In this document: positions 35,974 through 44,862 of the stretch, in pieces | How the letters are laid out: every line of letters begins with the position of its first letter | Position numbering within the stretch: position 1 is the stretch's first letter | Source: Fibrobacterota bacterium | GTDB lineage: Bacteria; Fibrobacterota; Fibrobacteria; UBA11236 | NCBI GenBank assembly: GCA_019509785.1 | Contig: JAEKLQ010000051.1 | Span: 1-64,000, forward strand | Length of the DNA: 64,000 bases | Direction of reading: 5' to 3' | The notes under the pieces: generated by a model | What the model was told of the DNA's origin: nothing | Database searches by the model: none | What the model saw: only the letters and a program-made list of their open reading frames with translations | Translations under genes and position numbers: made by a program

Positions 35974-36208
35974 GGTAATCCGAAGCAGGGGAGGGGATTC
36001 CGACACGGCCATCGAACCGCCGGGCATCGGAATGGAAGCGGGGGGCCTATGGTCTCCCGCTTTTCGCGTTCGTTCGACCCTCTTTCGGGGGGTGTCCCAA
36101 TCGGTACACGCAAACGGGGACATTCTATCCCTGTTTTCCGCCCCTAGATTCCGCATCCAGGCCTACGCGGCATTTATCCTATTCGTACCACCTATCCTTG
36201 GAGGATCT

Positions 36209-36859
36209 ATGAACAGGAAAACGACGACGATTTCGGCGCTGGCGGGAGCAGGGCTCGTAGCCGCGTTCTTCTTGGGCTGCCAGAATCCGGGGCAAAGCGC
36301 CGCAGGTAACACGCAAGATACCCAGGCCTCCCTACTTTCCCTGGCGGTGAAGGACTCCGGCGATTGCCGCTCCCTGCACGCGCGCTGCGCCATCGCCCAC
36401 GACGCGGGCAAGGATTCGGCTGTTTTAACCGATAGCCTGGTTGGCGCCTGTATCATCGATACGGCCAAGGCGCGGCGGATATTGGAAGGGGGCGGCTTCG
36501 GCGGCGACCGCCATGGCCGGCATGGAGATAACGACAGCGACGGCCCCGGCCGCCTCGACTCAGCCGCCCGGGCCGGTATGTGCGATTCGCTGACCAAGGT
36601 CGTGGCCGGCATGGATTCGACCGACTCCGGCTACGCCGCCGCTAAGGCACATGCGGCTTTTGCCTGTTTCGTACCTCCGGCTCGCCTGGATTCCGCGGCC
36701 CGCGCGGCGCGGTGCGATTCCCTTAAGACCAAGCTGGCTTCCGCGGATTCATCCTCCGCGGATTATGCCATCCTCTCCCATGCTACCCATGAAGCCTGCG
36801 AAGAGCTCCATCCGCCCAAGATCGGACGCGGCTTTCGCCCCTGGCATCGTCATAGGTAA
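36209..36859 (+). CDS. Lipoprotein with three C-x27-C modules
   Basis: 216 residues from ATG 36209 (GGAGG ten bases upstream). Leader MNRKTTTISALAGAGLVAAF, lipobox FLGC, Cys24. It has C53-C81, C125-C153 and C169-C197, all 27 apart, with 'CDSLTKVV' and 'CDSLKTKL' starts and 'SADYAILSHATHEAC' in the third. A Gly/His/Asp-rich linker ('GFGGDRHGRHGDNDSDG') divides the first module from the others, and the tail is Arg/His rich. It is the second gene in the pair beginning at 34900; a 235-base gap separates them, so separate promoters are possible. A GTAAC-N6-GATAC copy is at 36306. Confidence 0.72.
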   Translation: MNRKTTTISALAGAGLVAAFFLGCQNPGQSAAGNTQDTQASLLSLAVKDSGDCRSLHARCAIAHDAGKDSAVLTDSLVGACIIDTAKARRILEGGGFGGDRHGRHGDNDSDGPGRLDSAARAGMCDSLTKVVAGMDSTDSGYAAAKAHAAFACFVPPARLDSAARAARCDSLKTKLASADSSSADYAILSHATHEACEELHPPKIGRGFRPWHRHR

Positions 36860-36888
36860 GAAGAGCCCTACGGCGGGATTCCGGAGGC

Positions 36889-36921
36889 GTAACCTGGGAG
36901 AGACCGTTTCTTCCAGGTTAC
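36889..36921 (+). terminator. Probable terminator hairpin after the second C-x27-C gene
   Basis: GTAACCTGG (36889-36897) pairs perfectly with CCAGGTTAC (36913-36921), loop of 15 bases, 30 bases after the stop. No T-run follows. Confidence 0.4.
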
Positions 36922-36994
36922 CCTATCCGGTGGCATACAACGGTCGCCCTCCCCCCCGGCGGAGAATCGAGACGCCGCCAATGTGAAGAATCGT

Positions 36995-37072
36995 CCGGGT
37001 TGGGAACCCGGATCTGTAAAAATCCCCAACACCCCCGCGACGACCAGGCACGAATTTCCCGTTCGCGGGGGT
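36995..37072 (+). terminator. Two strong hairpins upstream of the pseudo-receiver gene
   Basis: CCGGGTT-ggg-AACCCGG (36995-37011) and, 20 bases on, ACCCCCGCGA (37031-37040) pairing perfectly with TCGCGGGGGT (37063-37072), followed by TTCC. The second is a strong 10-bp stem just 35 bases before ATG 37107. Either a terminator for upstream transcription or a leader attenuator. Confidence 0.5.
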
Positions 37073-37106
37073 TTCCATTCTTTGCGACGTTATCTCTCTT
37101 TGAGGC

Positions 37107-38006
37107 ATGCCTTTCGGCTTGAACCCTCGTTTCACCTTCTATGCCTGCTTGTTGTTGGGGATGTCGCTCATCCTCATCGCCGTTTTGCTGAAGCGGCAGC
37201 AACGCCGTCAGCGCCTCTCGCGGACCCGGAGCGAAGGCCACGTCGGGGAAAAATCTGTGGTCCTGCTCGGCCGCGGCGAGAAGATCATCGAAAGCGGCAT
37301 CGCCGGGGTTTTCGTTTCCTTGGAGAAGTTCCTCCGGGACATCGGCTTCCAGGTGGAGGCGACCGCCGACTTGCGGCGCTTCGAGGCAATCTTACGGAAA
37401 GGGGCCCCGGTGATCCTGGGCATCGATTGCGGCCTGGGACCGAAGGCGCTGCGGAGGATCGACGCCGCCTGCCGGGCCTGCTTCGAAATGCGCGCCTCCG
37501 TGGTCTTCTTCTATAACGCGGCCCGGCCCGAAACCCTCAAGCCCCCGGCCAGCCTTCCCCAGGCCACCTACCTGGGCGAAAACTTCGCGGGCCTGCACGT
37601 GCTCGAAATCATTTCCTACGCCATCTCCCTGGAAGATAACGCTCCCCGCCCCGCCGCGGCATTACGCGAAGGCTCGACGCTGGAAGGCAAGAATGTCGGC
37701 CATGCCCTTCCGGAGATCCTCCAGTTCCTGGAAGCGGGGAGCCGGACCGGCCTGCTGAGCCTGGAGGACGGCAAGCCCGCGGGCATCATCGGCTTCGAGC
37801 AAGGCGCCATTACCTTCGCCCAGACGCGGCTCGCCGAGGGCCTGGAAGCCATCATGGAGGTCCTATCGGTGACCGGAGGTACATTCCATTTCTTCGATCA
37901 TAAGCGGGTGATGCAAAGCAATTGCCGAATCATGCCCCAGGAAGCGCTGATGCAATGGGCCTGCCGGCTGGACGAGAACGATCAGGTTCTCCCTCATCAG
38001 CCATAA
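37107..38006 (+). CDS. Membrane-anchored pseudo-receiver/DUF4388 protein
   Basis: 299 residues. One N-terminal membrane segment ('FYACLLLGMSLILIAVLL', about 11-28), then a CheY-like region (about 50-175): 'VVLLGRGEKIIESGIAG', 'VILGIDCGLG', 'ASVVFFYNAARPE'. The normal acidic cluster and the Thr/Lys switch residues are not conserved, so it is probably a pseudo-receiver that is not phosphorylated. The C-terminal domain (about 190-270), with 'EILQFLEAGSRTGLLSLEDG', 'GIIGFEQGAITFAQT' and 'GTFHFF', is DUF4388/PatA-N-like. It has a longer paralog immediately downstream at 38152; the two probably arose by tandem duplication. Role unknown, perhaps a scaffold in signalling. Confidence 0.72.
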   Translation: MPFGLNPRFTFYACLLLGMSLILIAVLLKRQQRRQRLSRTRSEGHVGEKSVVLLGRGEKIIESGIAGVFVSLEKFLRDIGFQVEATADLRRFEAILRKGAPVILGIDCGLGPKALRRIDAACRACFEMRASVVFFYNAARPETLKPPASLPQATYLGENFAGLHVLEIISYAISLEDNAPRPAAALREGSTLEGKNVGHALPEILQFLEAGSRTGLLSLEDGKPAGIIGFEQGAITFAQTRLAEGLEAIMEVLSVTGGTFHFFDHKRVMQSNCRIMPQEALMQWACRLDENDQVLPHQP

Positions 38007-38151
38007 GGCTTCCTAAGGATCCTTCCGATCCCCATGGGGCCTGAAACAGCATCGCAATGTTACCTTGAGCGATACCCGTCCCCAATTTCCTAACCTTCCG
38101 ACCTCGCAATGGGCGGTCTTTCGTAAGCGAAGGCGCCCGTAAGGAGGCTGT

Positions 38152-39471
38152 ATGGCAACCGGAGCCGGAATCATGCTCGCCGCGATTTTCGCGGCGACAG
38201 CCCCACTCGCCGCCGAGACGGCATCGGAGAAGGCGGCCTTACGCCTTGAAGCCGCCGATTCCCTGACCATCAATTATTTCGCGAAGGTCTTCCTCTTGCC
38301 CTCGGAGGATGCGCCCCTGATGGGCCTCGCCGAGGACGGGCTTCGGCTTGCCGTATTCAGGCGCAAGGAAGGTTGGGCCCAAGTCGGCTTCCGCCGCGCC
38401 ACCGGATGGATCCGGACCGCGCCGCCTCCCCAGGGTAACATTCCAGTTACGGTTGGCTTTCCGATCGCCGATGGGAAAGGTAGCCCGAATAGCGCGATGG
38501 GAGGAAGCGAAACGGCCCTGGCGTCCGCCCTTGCGCGCGCTTCCGTTGTCCGACTGCCCCGGCGCTTGGGTATCGCGCTGGCTTTAGGCCTCGCCGGCAG
38601 CGCCTGCGCCCTCATGGCCGCGATGTTGGCTTCCCGACGCGGCCGTCGCAAGACGCGCCGCCCGGGTCCCCCTGTTCCCGCCGGCCGGCGGGCCTTGTTG
38701 CTAGCCCCGCGCCAGAAGGTTATCGAAAGCCATTTACCGGGAGTGTTCATCCCCCTGGGACAGGCCCTGCGGGATCTTGGATTCGCGGTCGAGCACTCGG
38801 ATACCCTGGCGCGCTGCGCGATGCGTTTCCGGAAAGGGGATGTCCCCGCCGTGCTCGGGCTGGACGTCCGGCTGGGCAGGCGGGCGACGGCTGGGGCCTT
38901 GGACCTGTGCCGACGCGCGGGCCGGGCCCCCGTCATGATCTTCCTGTATAATTCCGATGATCCGGAAGCCATCCGTCCGCCGGCGGATCTGCCGCAAGTG
39001 CATTACCTCAACGGGCGCTTTTCTAGCCGGCACGTGATGGAATTGCTGGCGCCCCTCTATCATGCCCGGCCCGCCGCGGAAGGCGACGAAGCCGTGCCGG
39101 CCGTACCCTGTTCCTTGGAAGGCCGCATCGAGACGGCAGGCTTGTCGGACATCTTGCAGTTCCTGGAAGTGGGTCGCCGCAGCGGCATGCTCAGCATCGA
39201 GGACGGCCCGCCCGCCGGCGTTCTCAACTTCGCCAACGGCATCATTACTTTCGCGCAAACGCGCACCGCCGAGGGCGCCGATGCGGTCCTGGAAATCCTT
39301 TCCCTGGTCCAAGGCGGGTTCAGATTCTACCTGGATAAGCGGATCGATCAGTGCAATTGCCGGCTATCCGCGTTCGAAGTCGCCTTGCGTTGGGCCCATC
39401 GCCATGACGAGACCGTGAAGATGGCCCAGGGACGCGAATACGCCTGGGCCCATGGCCCGGTCTCAGCGTAG
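38152..39471 (+). CDS. Periplasmic-domain pseudo-receiver/DUF4388 protein
   Basis: 439 residues; AAGGAGG seven bases before ATG 38152. Signal peptide 'MATGAGIMLAAIFAATAPLA', an SH3-like periplasmic domain ('FAKVFLLPSEDAP', 'RKEGWAQVGFRRATGWIR'; about 40-85), then a membrane span ('LGIALALGLAGSACALMAAM', about 140-160). Cytoplasmic pseudo-receiver (about 178-300) and DUF4388 (about 315-395: 'DILQFLEVGRRSGMLSIEDG', 'GVLNFANGIITFAQT') complete it. The SH3-like domain suggests binding to wall glycan. Paralog of the gene upstream. Its end overlaps the convergent PstS-OmpA gene by nine bases. A perfect palindrome copy is at 38435. Confidence 0.72.
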   Translation: MATGAGIMLAAIFAATAPLAAETASEKAALRLEAADSLTINYFAKVFLLPSEDAPLMGLAEDGLRLAVFRRKEGWAQVGFRRATGWIRTAPPPQGNIPVTVGFPIADGKGSPNSAMGGSETALASALARASVVRLPRRLGIALALGLAGSACALMAAMLASRRGRRKTRRPGPPVPAGRRALLLAPRQKVIESHLPGVFIPLGQALRDLGFAVEHSDTLARCAMRFRKGDVPAVLGLDVRLGRRATAGALDLCRRAGRAPVMIFLYNSDDPEAIRPPADLPQVHYLNGRFSSRHVMELLAPLYHARPAAEGDEAVPAVPCSLEGRIETAGLSDILQFLEVGRRSGMLSIEDGPPAGVLNFANGIITFAQTRTAEGADAVLEILSLVQGGFRFYLDKRIDQCNCRLSAFEVALRWAHRHDETVKMAQGREYAWAHGPVSA

Positions 39472-40830
39472 ATCGGCCGCGGCCAGATCGGCGTTGCACG
39501 CCAGCCAAACCTCGATGCGACGGTTCTTCTGCCGCCCGGCCTCCACGGAATTGTCCGCCACCGGCAGGGCGCTACCGAACCCTTCCACCCGTGCCGCCGG
39601 CAGGCGATAATCTTTTTCCAGGACCGACGCCACGCCGCGCACGCGTTGCAGAGACAGATCCCGATTCCTGTCCTGCGACCCCAAGTTGTCGCAGAACCCC
39701 AAGAGCTTGAGTTGGCAAGGGCGCAGCCGTTCCTGATCTACGAAGCGGGCCAGGCGGGCGAGATCGTCGCGGGCCTTGCCGTCCAGTTCCGCGCTCCCCG
39801 GCCGAAAGCGGAAGTCCACCGACAAACGCACTGCATCGCGAACCTCGTCGGCATAGGCGGCAGGCGCCCCCGCGGGCAAGGGCGGCCGGGCGGCGCGCAG
39901 GTTCTGGGCCACGAAGCCGCATTCTTCCACCCGGACCTGGCCCGCATCGGACTGGGCGTAGGCGATGAAGTCGGCCACCTCGGGATTGGCAGACCGGGAC
40001 GCCGTATAGAAGAAGAGACGGCGAGAGAGGGCGTAATCCTCGGTGGCGATGGCGGTCTTGGTGGGAGGCAGGGCCGGGGCTTCCCCGCCCGCGATGGCCA
40101 GGGCCTTGGCGGTCCCCAGGGCGCCTACGGGAACATATCCGATACCCTGCTGATCGGCGGCGACGGCCGCGGCTAATTGCTGGTTGCCCTCGCAGACGCG
40201 GGCGGAATCGGAAATGCGCGCGCCCCCCAGGACCTCTTGGCGGAACACGTCGAAGGTCCCGGAATTATGGTCGCGGGTATATAAATGCACGGGGCCCCGG
40301 GCCCCGCCCCGTAGCCGGTCCCACGAGCCCACCCGGCCAGCGAAGAGGGACGCGGCTTCGGCGACGGAAAGGCTCGCGAGCGGGTTGCCGGGATTCACGA
40401 TCAAGGCGATGCCGTCCAATCCGATCACGTGCTCGCATTCGGCCGATCGCATATCGCCCAAGGCCGCCAAACGCTGCGCCGTCTCCGCGTCGATGGGCTT
40501 GCTCGATAATGCGATATCGCATTTGCCCCATGTCAGATCGTCGAACCCCGTGTTCGATCCATGGGACCAGATTTCCACCACGCGTTCTCGCCCTCCCAAT
40601 CGCGCGTGTACGCTGGCCTCTTCCGCGTTGGCGCCCGCCACGTCCCAAACGCTATCCGCGCCGCGCGCCTTGAACCATGCGCGCGCGAAGGCTGGCGCCA
40701 ATTTCGCGCCGATGGTATTGGACCCATGCAGCCGGAGCAAGGTTTCGGGCCCGGACCCGGAATAGCCGCCGAATTTGCATCCCGACAGCAGCGCAGTTAT
40801 AGCGGCGATCGCGATTCTTCTTTTACCCAC
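39463..40830 (-). CDS. Phosphate-binding-like (PstS family) domain fused to an OmpA domain
   Basis: 455 residues from GTG 40830 (GGGAGG upstream); the frame extends 95 codons further but without a leader. Signal/lipobox 'AITALLSGC' (leader GKRRIAIAAITALLSGC). A PstS-like binding domain follows: 'LRLHGSNTIGAKLAPAF', 'VEIWSHGSNTGFDDL', 'CDIALSSKPID', 'YTRDHNSGTFDVFRQEVL'. The OmpA domain begins near 335: 'VDFRFRPGSAELDGKARDD', 'LLGFCDNLGS' and 'NRRIEVWLA'. It joins ligand binding to peptidoglycan attachment. Related fusions are known in other Gram-negatives. Its 3' end overlaps the convergent gene at 39471. Confidence 0.8.
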   Translation of the reverse strand: MGKRRIAIAAITALLSGCKFGGYSGSGPETLLRLHGSNTIGAKLAPAFARAWFKARGADSVWDVAGANAEEASVHARLGGRERVVEIWSHGSNTGFDDLTWGKCDIALSSKPIDAETAQRLAALGDMRSAECEHVIGLDGIALIVNPGNPLASLSVAEAASLFAGRVGSWDRLRGGARGPVHLYTRDHNSGTFDVFRQEVLGGARISDSARVCEGNQQLAAAVAADQQGIGYVPVGALGTAKALAIAGGEAPALPPTKTAIATEDYALSRRLFFYTASRSANPEVADFIAYAQSDAGQVRVEECGFVAQNLRAARPPLPAGAPAAYADEVRDAVRLSVDFRFRPGSAELDGKARDDLARLARFVDQERLRPCQLKLLGFCDNLGSQDRNRDLSLQRVRGVASVLEKDYRLPAARVEGFGSALPVADNSVEAGRQKNRRIEVWLACNADLAAADLR

Positions 40831-40905
40831 GCAAAACCTCCCGTCCTCGGTATGCCCCGCGCAAATAGCAAAGGGAGATTTCAAAGTCGTTGCTACCTTG
40901 GGATC

Positions 40906-41244
40906 ATGGCCGTGAAACCCTTCTTCGAGGATTCCGGATCCTCCCATTTCGACCCCCATGGACGTCCCCTGCGTCCCGGCATCTACGAGTTCCGCCGCAC
41001 CGACGGGATGAAGCTGCTGTACACCCTCGATTGGATGGAGCGGGAGGAAGGCGAAGAGCCTCGCCTGCGCGTGGTGCATTGCAACCGCATCTCCGAATTC
41101 CCGTCGCCGGCCCATGCCCTGAAGAACCTCGACGGGTCCTGGGTGCGCTGGCTGGGGCCGAGGGAGGCGGGGGCGCTACCTGGGGATGCCTCTCCGGAGG
41201 CGGGCGACGGGGGAACTCCCAAGGAAGGTCCGGATCCATCATGA
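40906..41244 (+). CDS. Small hypothetical protein, coupled to the Asp-box gene
   Basis: 112 residues from ATG 40906; no signal peptide. The first 80 residues ('GRPLRPGIYEFRRTDG', 'LLYTLDWMEREEGEEPRLRVVHC') are beta-rich and compact with several Trp; the end is low-complexity Gly/Pro/Glu. No family recognised. It ends in ATGA overlapping the next gene start (41241). The upstream ATG extensions are not supported. Confidence 0.55.
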   Translation: MAVKPFFEDSGSSHFDPHGRPLRPGIYEFRRTDGMKLLYTLDWMEREEGEEPRLRVVHCNRISEFPSPAHALKNLDGSWVRWLGPREAGALPGDASPEAGDGGTPKEGPDPS

Positions 41245-42452
41245 TGCTTCGACTCGCTTTTGGAATGGCGATGATCCTTTCGGCCGCCTTTCCGGTCCTG
41301 GCCGATTGGACGCAAATCAAGCTGCCCGAGGCGGATAATGTTTACTGCTTCGCGGTCAACGGGAACACCCTGTTCGCCGGAGCCGTGAACGGCTTGTACC
41401 GCTCTCGGGATAAAGGCGGCACTTGGACGCGCGTCAATGACAACCGATTCGCGTACACCGTCTTAACCCTCGCCGTAAACGGATCCGCCCTTTTCGCGGG
41501 CATGGCCGGCGGGTCGCTCTACCGTACCTTGGACAACGGCGATACCTGGGTAGAGATGGGCGCCGGTTTGAACTTCGGCGGTTCGCTTCCGCTGGCGGTG
41601 AGCGGTACCGATCTCTTCGCGGGATCCGGAGGCCGGGGCGTATACCGTTCCGGGGACAATGGGGATGACTGGACCCAGATCAATAATGGCTTGACGGAGA
41701 GCTATGTCCGCAGCCTGGCGGTCAAAGGCTCTACCCTTTTCGCCGGAACCATCGCTTCCGCCGGGAACACCGGCAACGTATTCCGCTCCCGGGACCATGG
41801 GGAATCATGGACGAAGGTCAACCTCAACGTGCGGATTGGCGATCCCCAATCCCTGGCCGTTAGCGAGACCGGTTTGTTCGTCGGGGTCTGGAACGATTAC
41901 TACGGCGTCTACCGTTCCCCGGATGAAGGCGAGACCTGGACGCAAAACCGGGTCGGGTTAACGCAATACGACGTGAATTGCTTGCTGATGGCCGGCTCGA
42001 CCCTGATTGCCGGAACCGAAAGCGGCGGCGTGTTCGTTTCCCGGGAAGGGATCGATCCTTGGGCGCAGATCAATAAGGGTTTGATGAGTACTCCCGTCTA
42101 TTCGCTGGCGATCATGGATTCGACCCTCCTCGTCGGATCCGACGGCGCCATATGGGAACGCGCTTTGTCGGAAATCACCGGCGTCCATCCCGCCGCCCCT
42201 TCAGCGGGTTTCGGACTCGCGCCGGGAACCTTATTCCGTCCGGGAGAGAGCATCTCCTTCTTCATCGCGCATAGGGCTCCCGCCCGGTTGTCTTTGTACG
42301 ATGCCTTGGGCAAAGAAACCGTCCTGTCGTCCGGGGTGCTGGATGAAGGCGGCCATTCCGCACTTCTGCGGAAGGATTTGCCCAAGGGCGTGTATTCGCT
42401 GCGCCTAGTATCCGGAAGGGAGAGCCGGACGCGTCGGGTGGCGGTCTATTGA
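41241..42452 (+). CDS. Secreted Asp-box (BNR) beta-propeller protein with sorting-like tail
   Basis: 403 residues from ATG 41241. Signal peptide (MMLRLAFGMAMILSAAFPVLA). Six or so Asp-box repeats: 'GLYRSRDKGGTWTRVN', 'SLYRTLDNGDTWVEMG', 'GVYRSGDNGDDWTQIN', 'NVFRSRDHGESWTKVN', 'GVYRSPDEGETWTQNR' and a degenerate 'GVFVSREGIDPWAQIN', with 'NGNTLFAG' strands between them. That suggests a single six/seven-bladed propeller. The last 90 residues ('RLSLYDALGKETVLSSG', 'LPKGVYSLRLVSG', 'RRVAVY') match sorting-type C-terminal domains. The Asp-box gives no substrate; sialidase catalytic residues are not seen, so binding rather than hydrolysis is likely. Confidence 0.75.
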   Translation: MMLRLAFGMAMILSAAFPVLADWTQIKLPEADNVYCFAVNGNTLFAGAVNGLYRSRDKGGTWTRVNDNRFAYTVLTLAVNGSALFAGMAGGSLYRTLDNGDTWVEMGAGLNFGGSLPLAVSGTDLFAGSGGRGVYRSGDNGDDWTQINNGLTESYVRSLAVKGSTLFAGTIASAGNTGNVFRSRDHGESWTKVNLNVRIGDPQSLAVSETGLFVGVWNDYYGVYRSPDEGETWTQNRVGLTQYDVNCLLMAGSTLIAGTESGGVFVSREGIDPWAQINKGLMSTPVYSLAIMDSTLLVGSDGAIWERALSEITGVHPAAPSAGFGLAPGTLFRPGESISFFIAHRAPARLSLYDALGKETVLSSGVLDEGGHSALLRKDLPKGVYSLRLVSGRESRTRRVAVY

Positions 42453-42498
42453 AAAGGAATCCCTGACGACCGTCGCCGTCGACAACCGCAGCCATCGA

Positions 42499-44862
42499 CT
42501 AGCGCCATAACGTGAAGGTGGTCGATGCCCCCCAGATATCCGTCGACCAAGGCTCCGGCCGTAAGCCCGCTTCCTTGCCTTCGGGGTCGCGGTAAAGCAA
42601 GGCCCCGAACCCGCCCAGGGTAACCGGCGTGATACGTACCGGCCCGAACCCGAGGCGCTCCGCGCGGGCCTCGAGATGGAGCGTCCCTTGGCGCACCTCG
42701 GCGGAAAAGCGGTAGACCGTGCGCGCGCCTTCCCGGTAGGCGAAGGTCTCCCCATCGTCGCAGGCGTATACGCCTTCGGCCTTGCCCCGGAAGTCCGGCG
42801 GCAGCACCAGCAGCAATTCGATTTCCTTCAGGTTCTTCCCGTTGTCCTTGGGAATCCCGGTTTGCATGGGGATGAGGGCGCCTTCCCTCAGGAATAGGGG
42901 GGTGGAAGCCTCGACGCGGCGCACCTTCAGCTTCGCGGGCCCCTCGACCCATCCCGGGCGATCGGCGCGCCACCAGCGCGCGGCCGGCAACGCGACTTCG
43001 CGTTCGGCGGGGCCTTCGAAGGTGAACGGCGCCTGCATGATGGAAGGGCCGACGAGGAATTGATCATTCACGTGCGAAAGCGGCAGGCGCTTGCTGTCCT
43101 CGAAGTCGTAGAACAAGGGCCTTAGGATGGCCTCGCCCTCGTCCTCGTGGCGGATGAAAAGATTGTACAGGTAGGGCAGCAGCTTGTAGCGCAGGCGCAC
43201 GTAGCGGCGCACGATGGCGAACGCCTCTTTGGGGAAGACCCAGGGTTCCTGCCGACGCGAGGTGCGCATGCAGTGGTTGCGGAGGAAGGGGAACAGGAAG
43301 CCCGCCTTGTACCAATCGACGAAGAGGGCCGGTTTGGCGTTTCCGCCGAAGCCGGGCACGTCCGGGCCGTTGAAGGCGATCCCCGAGAGCGCCAGGTTGA
43401 GCGATTTGCCGATCGACATATGCAGATGATGGTAGTTGGACCAATTGTCCCCGGTCCAATGGGCGGAATAACGTTGGCCGCCGGTGAAGCCGGAGCGGGA
43501 AATGAGGAAGGGCCGCTTATCCGGCCTGGCCGCCAAGAAGCCGCGCCGGGTGGCCTCGGCCATCAGCGAGGCGTATTGGTTATGGTAGTCGGCATGGGCG
43601 GCTTTGCCGTCCTGGAAAAGCATTTCGTTGCAATCGACCGGGCCGGTGGAAGGATCGTTCATGTCCAGCCAAACCCCGTCGGGACCGAGCTTGGCGAATT
43701 CCGCCACCTGCTCCGCCCACCAGGCCTGGGTCTTCTCCAGGGAGAAATCGGGAAACACCGTATAGCCCGGCCAGACGATGCCGGTGAACTCGGTTCCCGC
43801 GGGATTCTTGCAGAAGACGCCGGCCGCATGCCCGCTCTCGTATACGCTAAAGCCGCTCTCCTTCTTCACTCCCGGATCGAGGATGGGCACCACCTTGAAG
43901 CCCTTGGCTTGGATGGACGCCAGATCCTTGGCGGCGTTGCGGAAATGCTTATCGGACCAGGTGAATACGCGGTACCCATCCATGTAATCGATGTCCAGCC
44001 ACAAGCCATCGTTAGGGAACTCATGCTTGGCGAAATTCCCGGCGAGGGATTCCAGGTCCTCGATGCCTTGATAGCCCCAACGGCATTGGTGATGGCCCAA
44101 GGCCCAGAGCGGAGGCAATGGAGTTGAGCCCGCGAGCTTCTGCAGCTTGCGCGTGAGCTCGGGCAGGGAAGGGCCGAAAAGCAGGTACAGGCCGGGCGGA
44201 CCGTTCTCGCAACCCAGGAAGAAATACGGTTCCTCGTCGGAGGTGGCCATCATCTGGTTGGCCACGTTGAGCCGGGGGGAAACGGAGATGATGGACGCGC
44301 CCGGATTATCGATCAGAAGGCCCGCGTAGGTATTCCCCCGCTTGACGATGACGTAGGGAACGGAGATGTAATCGGGATCGTAAGCATGGTCCTTGGCCCG
44401 CGAGGTCCCGTGATCGGCCCAGACATCGGTGTTCCAAAAGCGATGGGAGCGATCCGACTTCTCGAAAGGGGTGCTCTTTTCCCCCATGCCGTAGAACTGC
44501 ATGTCCGGCCGCAGGCGGAATTGGAACATCCAAGCCTGCCCGGAAACCCCGAAGCCCGCGCCGGGCAAGGAGCCCAGGAAGGTGCGGCCCAGGGCCCCGG
44601 CCTTGAGCGCCATCTCCCCGTCGCGGGAGATTTCCAGCCGCGCTTTTTGGCGTACGCCTTCGCTGCGCTCCTCCGCGTGCAATCCCGAGCGGCAATGATC
44701 GATGGGCCAGCGCGGATGGCGGATACGCAAAGCCCACATATCGTCGCCCACGGCCTTGGCGTCCAAGCCGAAGGTCTCTTCGCCGATCCGGTAGGCGTTC
44801 CCGTCGAAGGCATCCGCGAAGCGGAAGTTACGCGGGCTGAAGTATTTGCTGAAAAGGTACAC
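42499..44862 (-). CDS. Glycoside hydrolase family 31 alpha-glucosidase
   Basis: 787 residues. GH31 landmarks: 'FYGMGEKSTPFEKSDRSHRF', 'PLPPLWALGHHQCRWGYQGI', 'GLWLDIDYMDGYRVFTW', the nucleophile block 'GPDGVWLDMNDPSTG' near residue 400 and the acid/base block 'YSAHWTGDNWSNYHHLHMSI' near 470. No signal peptide was found, so it may act in the cytoplasm on maltodextrin-type sugars. The C-terminal part is beta-rich, as in the family. A GTAAC-N6-GATAC copy is at 42620. Transcribed away from the ankyrin gene. Confidence 0.88.
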   Translation of the reverse strand: MYLFSKYFSPRNFRFADAFDGNAYRIGEETFGLDAKAVGDDMWALRIRHPRWPIDHCRSGLHAEERSEGVRQKARLEISRDGEMALKAGALGRTFLGSLPGAGFGVSGQAWMFQFRLRPDMQFYGMGEKSTPFEKSDRSHRFWNTDVWADHGTSRAKDHAYDPDYISVPYVIVKRGNTYAGLLIDNPGASIISVSPRLNVANQMMATSDEEPYFFLGCENGPPGLYLLFGPSLPELTRKLQKLAGSTPLPPLWALGHHQCRWGYQGIEDLESLAGNFAKHEFPNDGLWLDIDYMDGYRVFTWSDKHFRNAAKDLASIQAKGFKVVPILDPGVKKESGFSVYESGHAAGVFCKNPAGTEFTGIVWPGYTVFPDFSLEKTQAWWAEQVAEFAKLGPDGVWLDMNDPSTGPVDCNEMLFQDGKAAHADYHNQYASLMAEATRRGFLAARPDKRPFLISRSGFTGGQRYSAHWTGDNWSNYHHLHMSIGKSLNLALSGIAFNGPDVPGFGGNAKPALFVDWYKAGFLFPFLRNHCMRTSRRQEPWVFPKEAFAIVRRYVRLRYKLLPYLYNLFIRHEDEGEAILRPLFYDFEDSKRLPLSHVNDQFLVGPSIMQAPFTFEGPAEREVALPAARWWRADRPGWVEGPAKLKVRRVEASTPLFLREGALIPMQTGIPKDNGKNLKEIELLLVLPPDFRGKAEGVYACDDGETFAYREGARTVYRFSAEVRQGTLHLEARAERLGFGPVRITPVTLGGFGALLYRDPEGKEAGLRPEPWSTDIWGASTTFTLWR

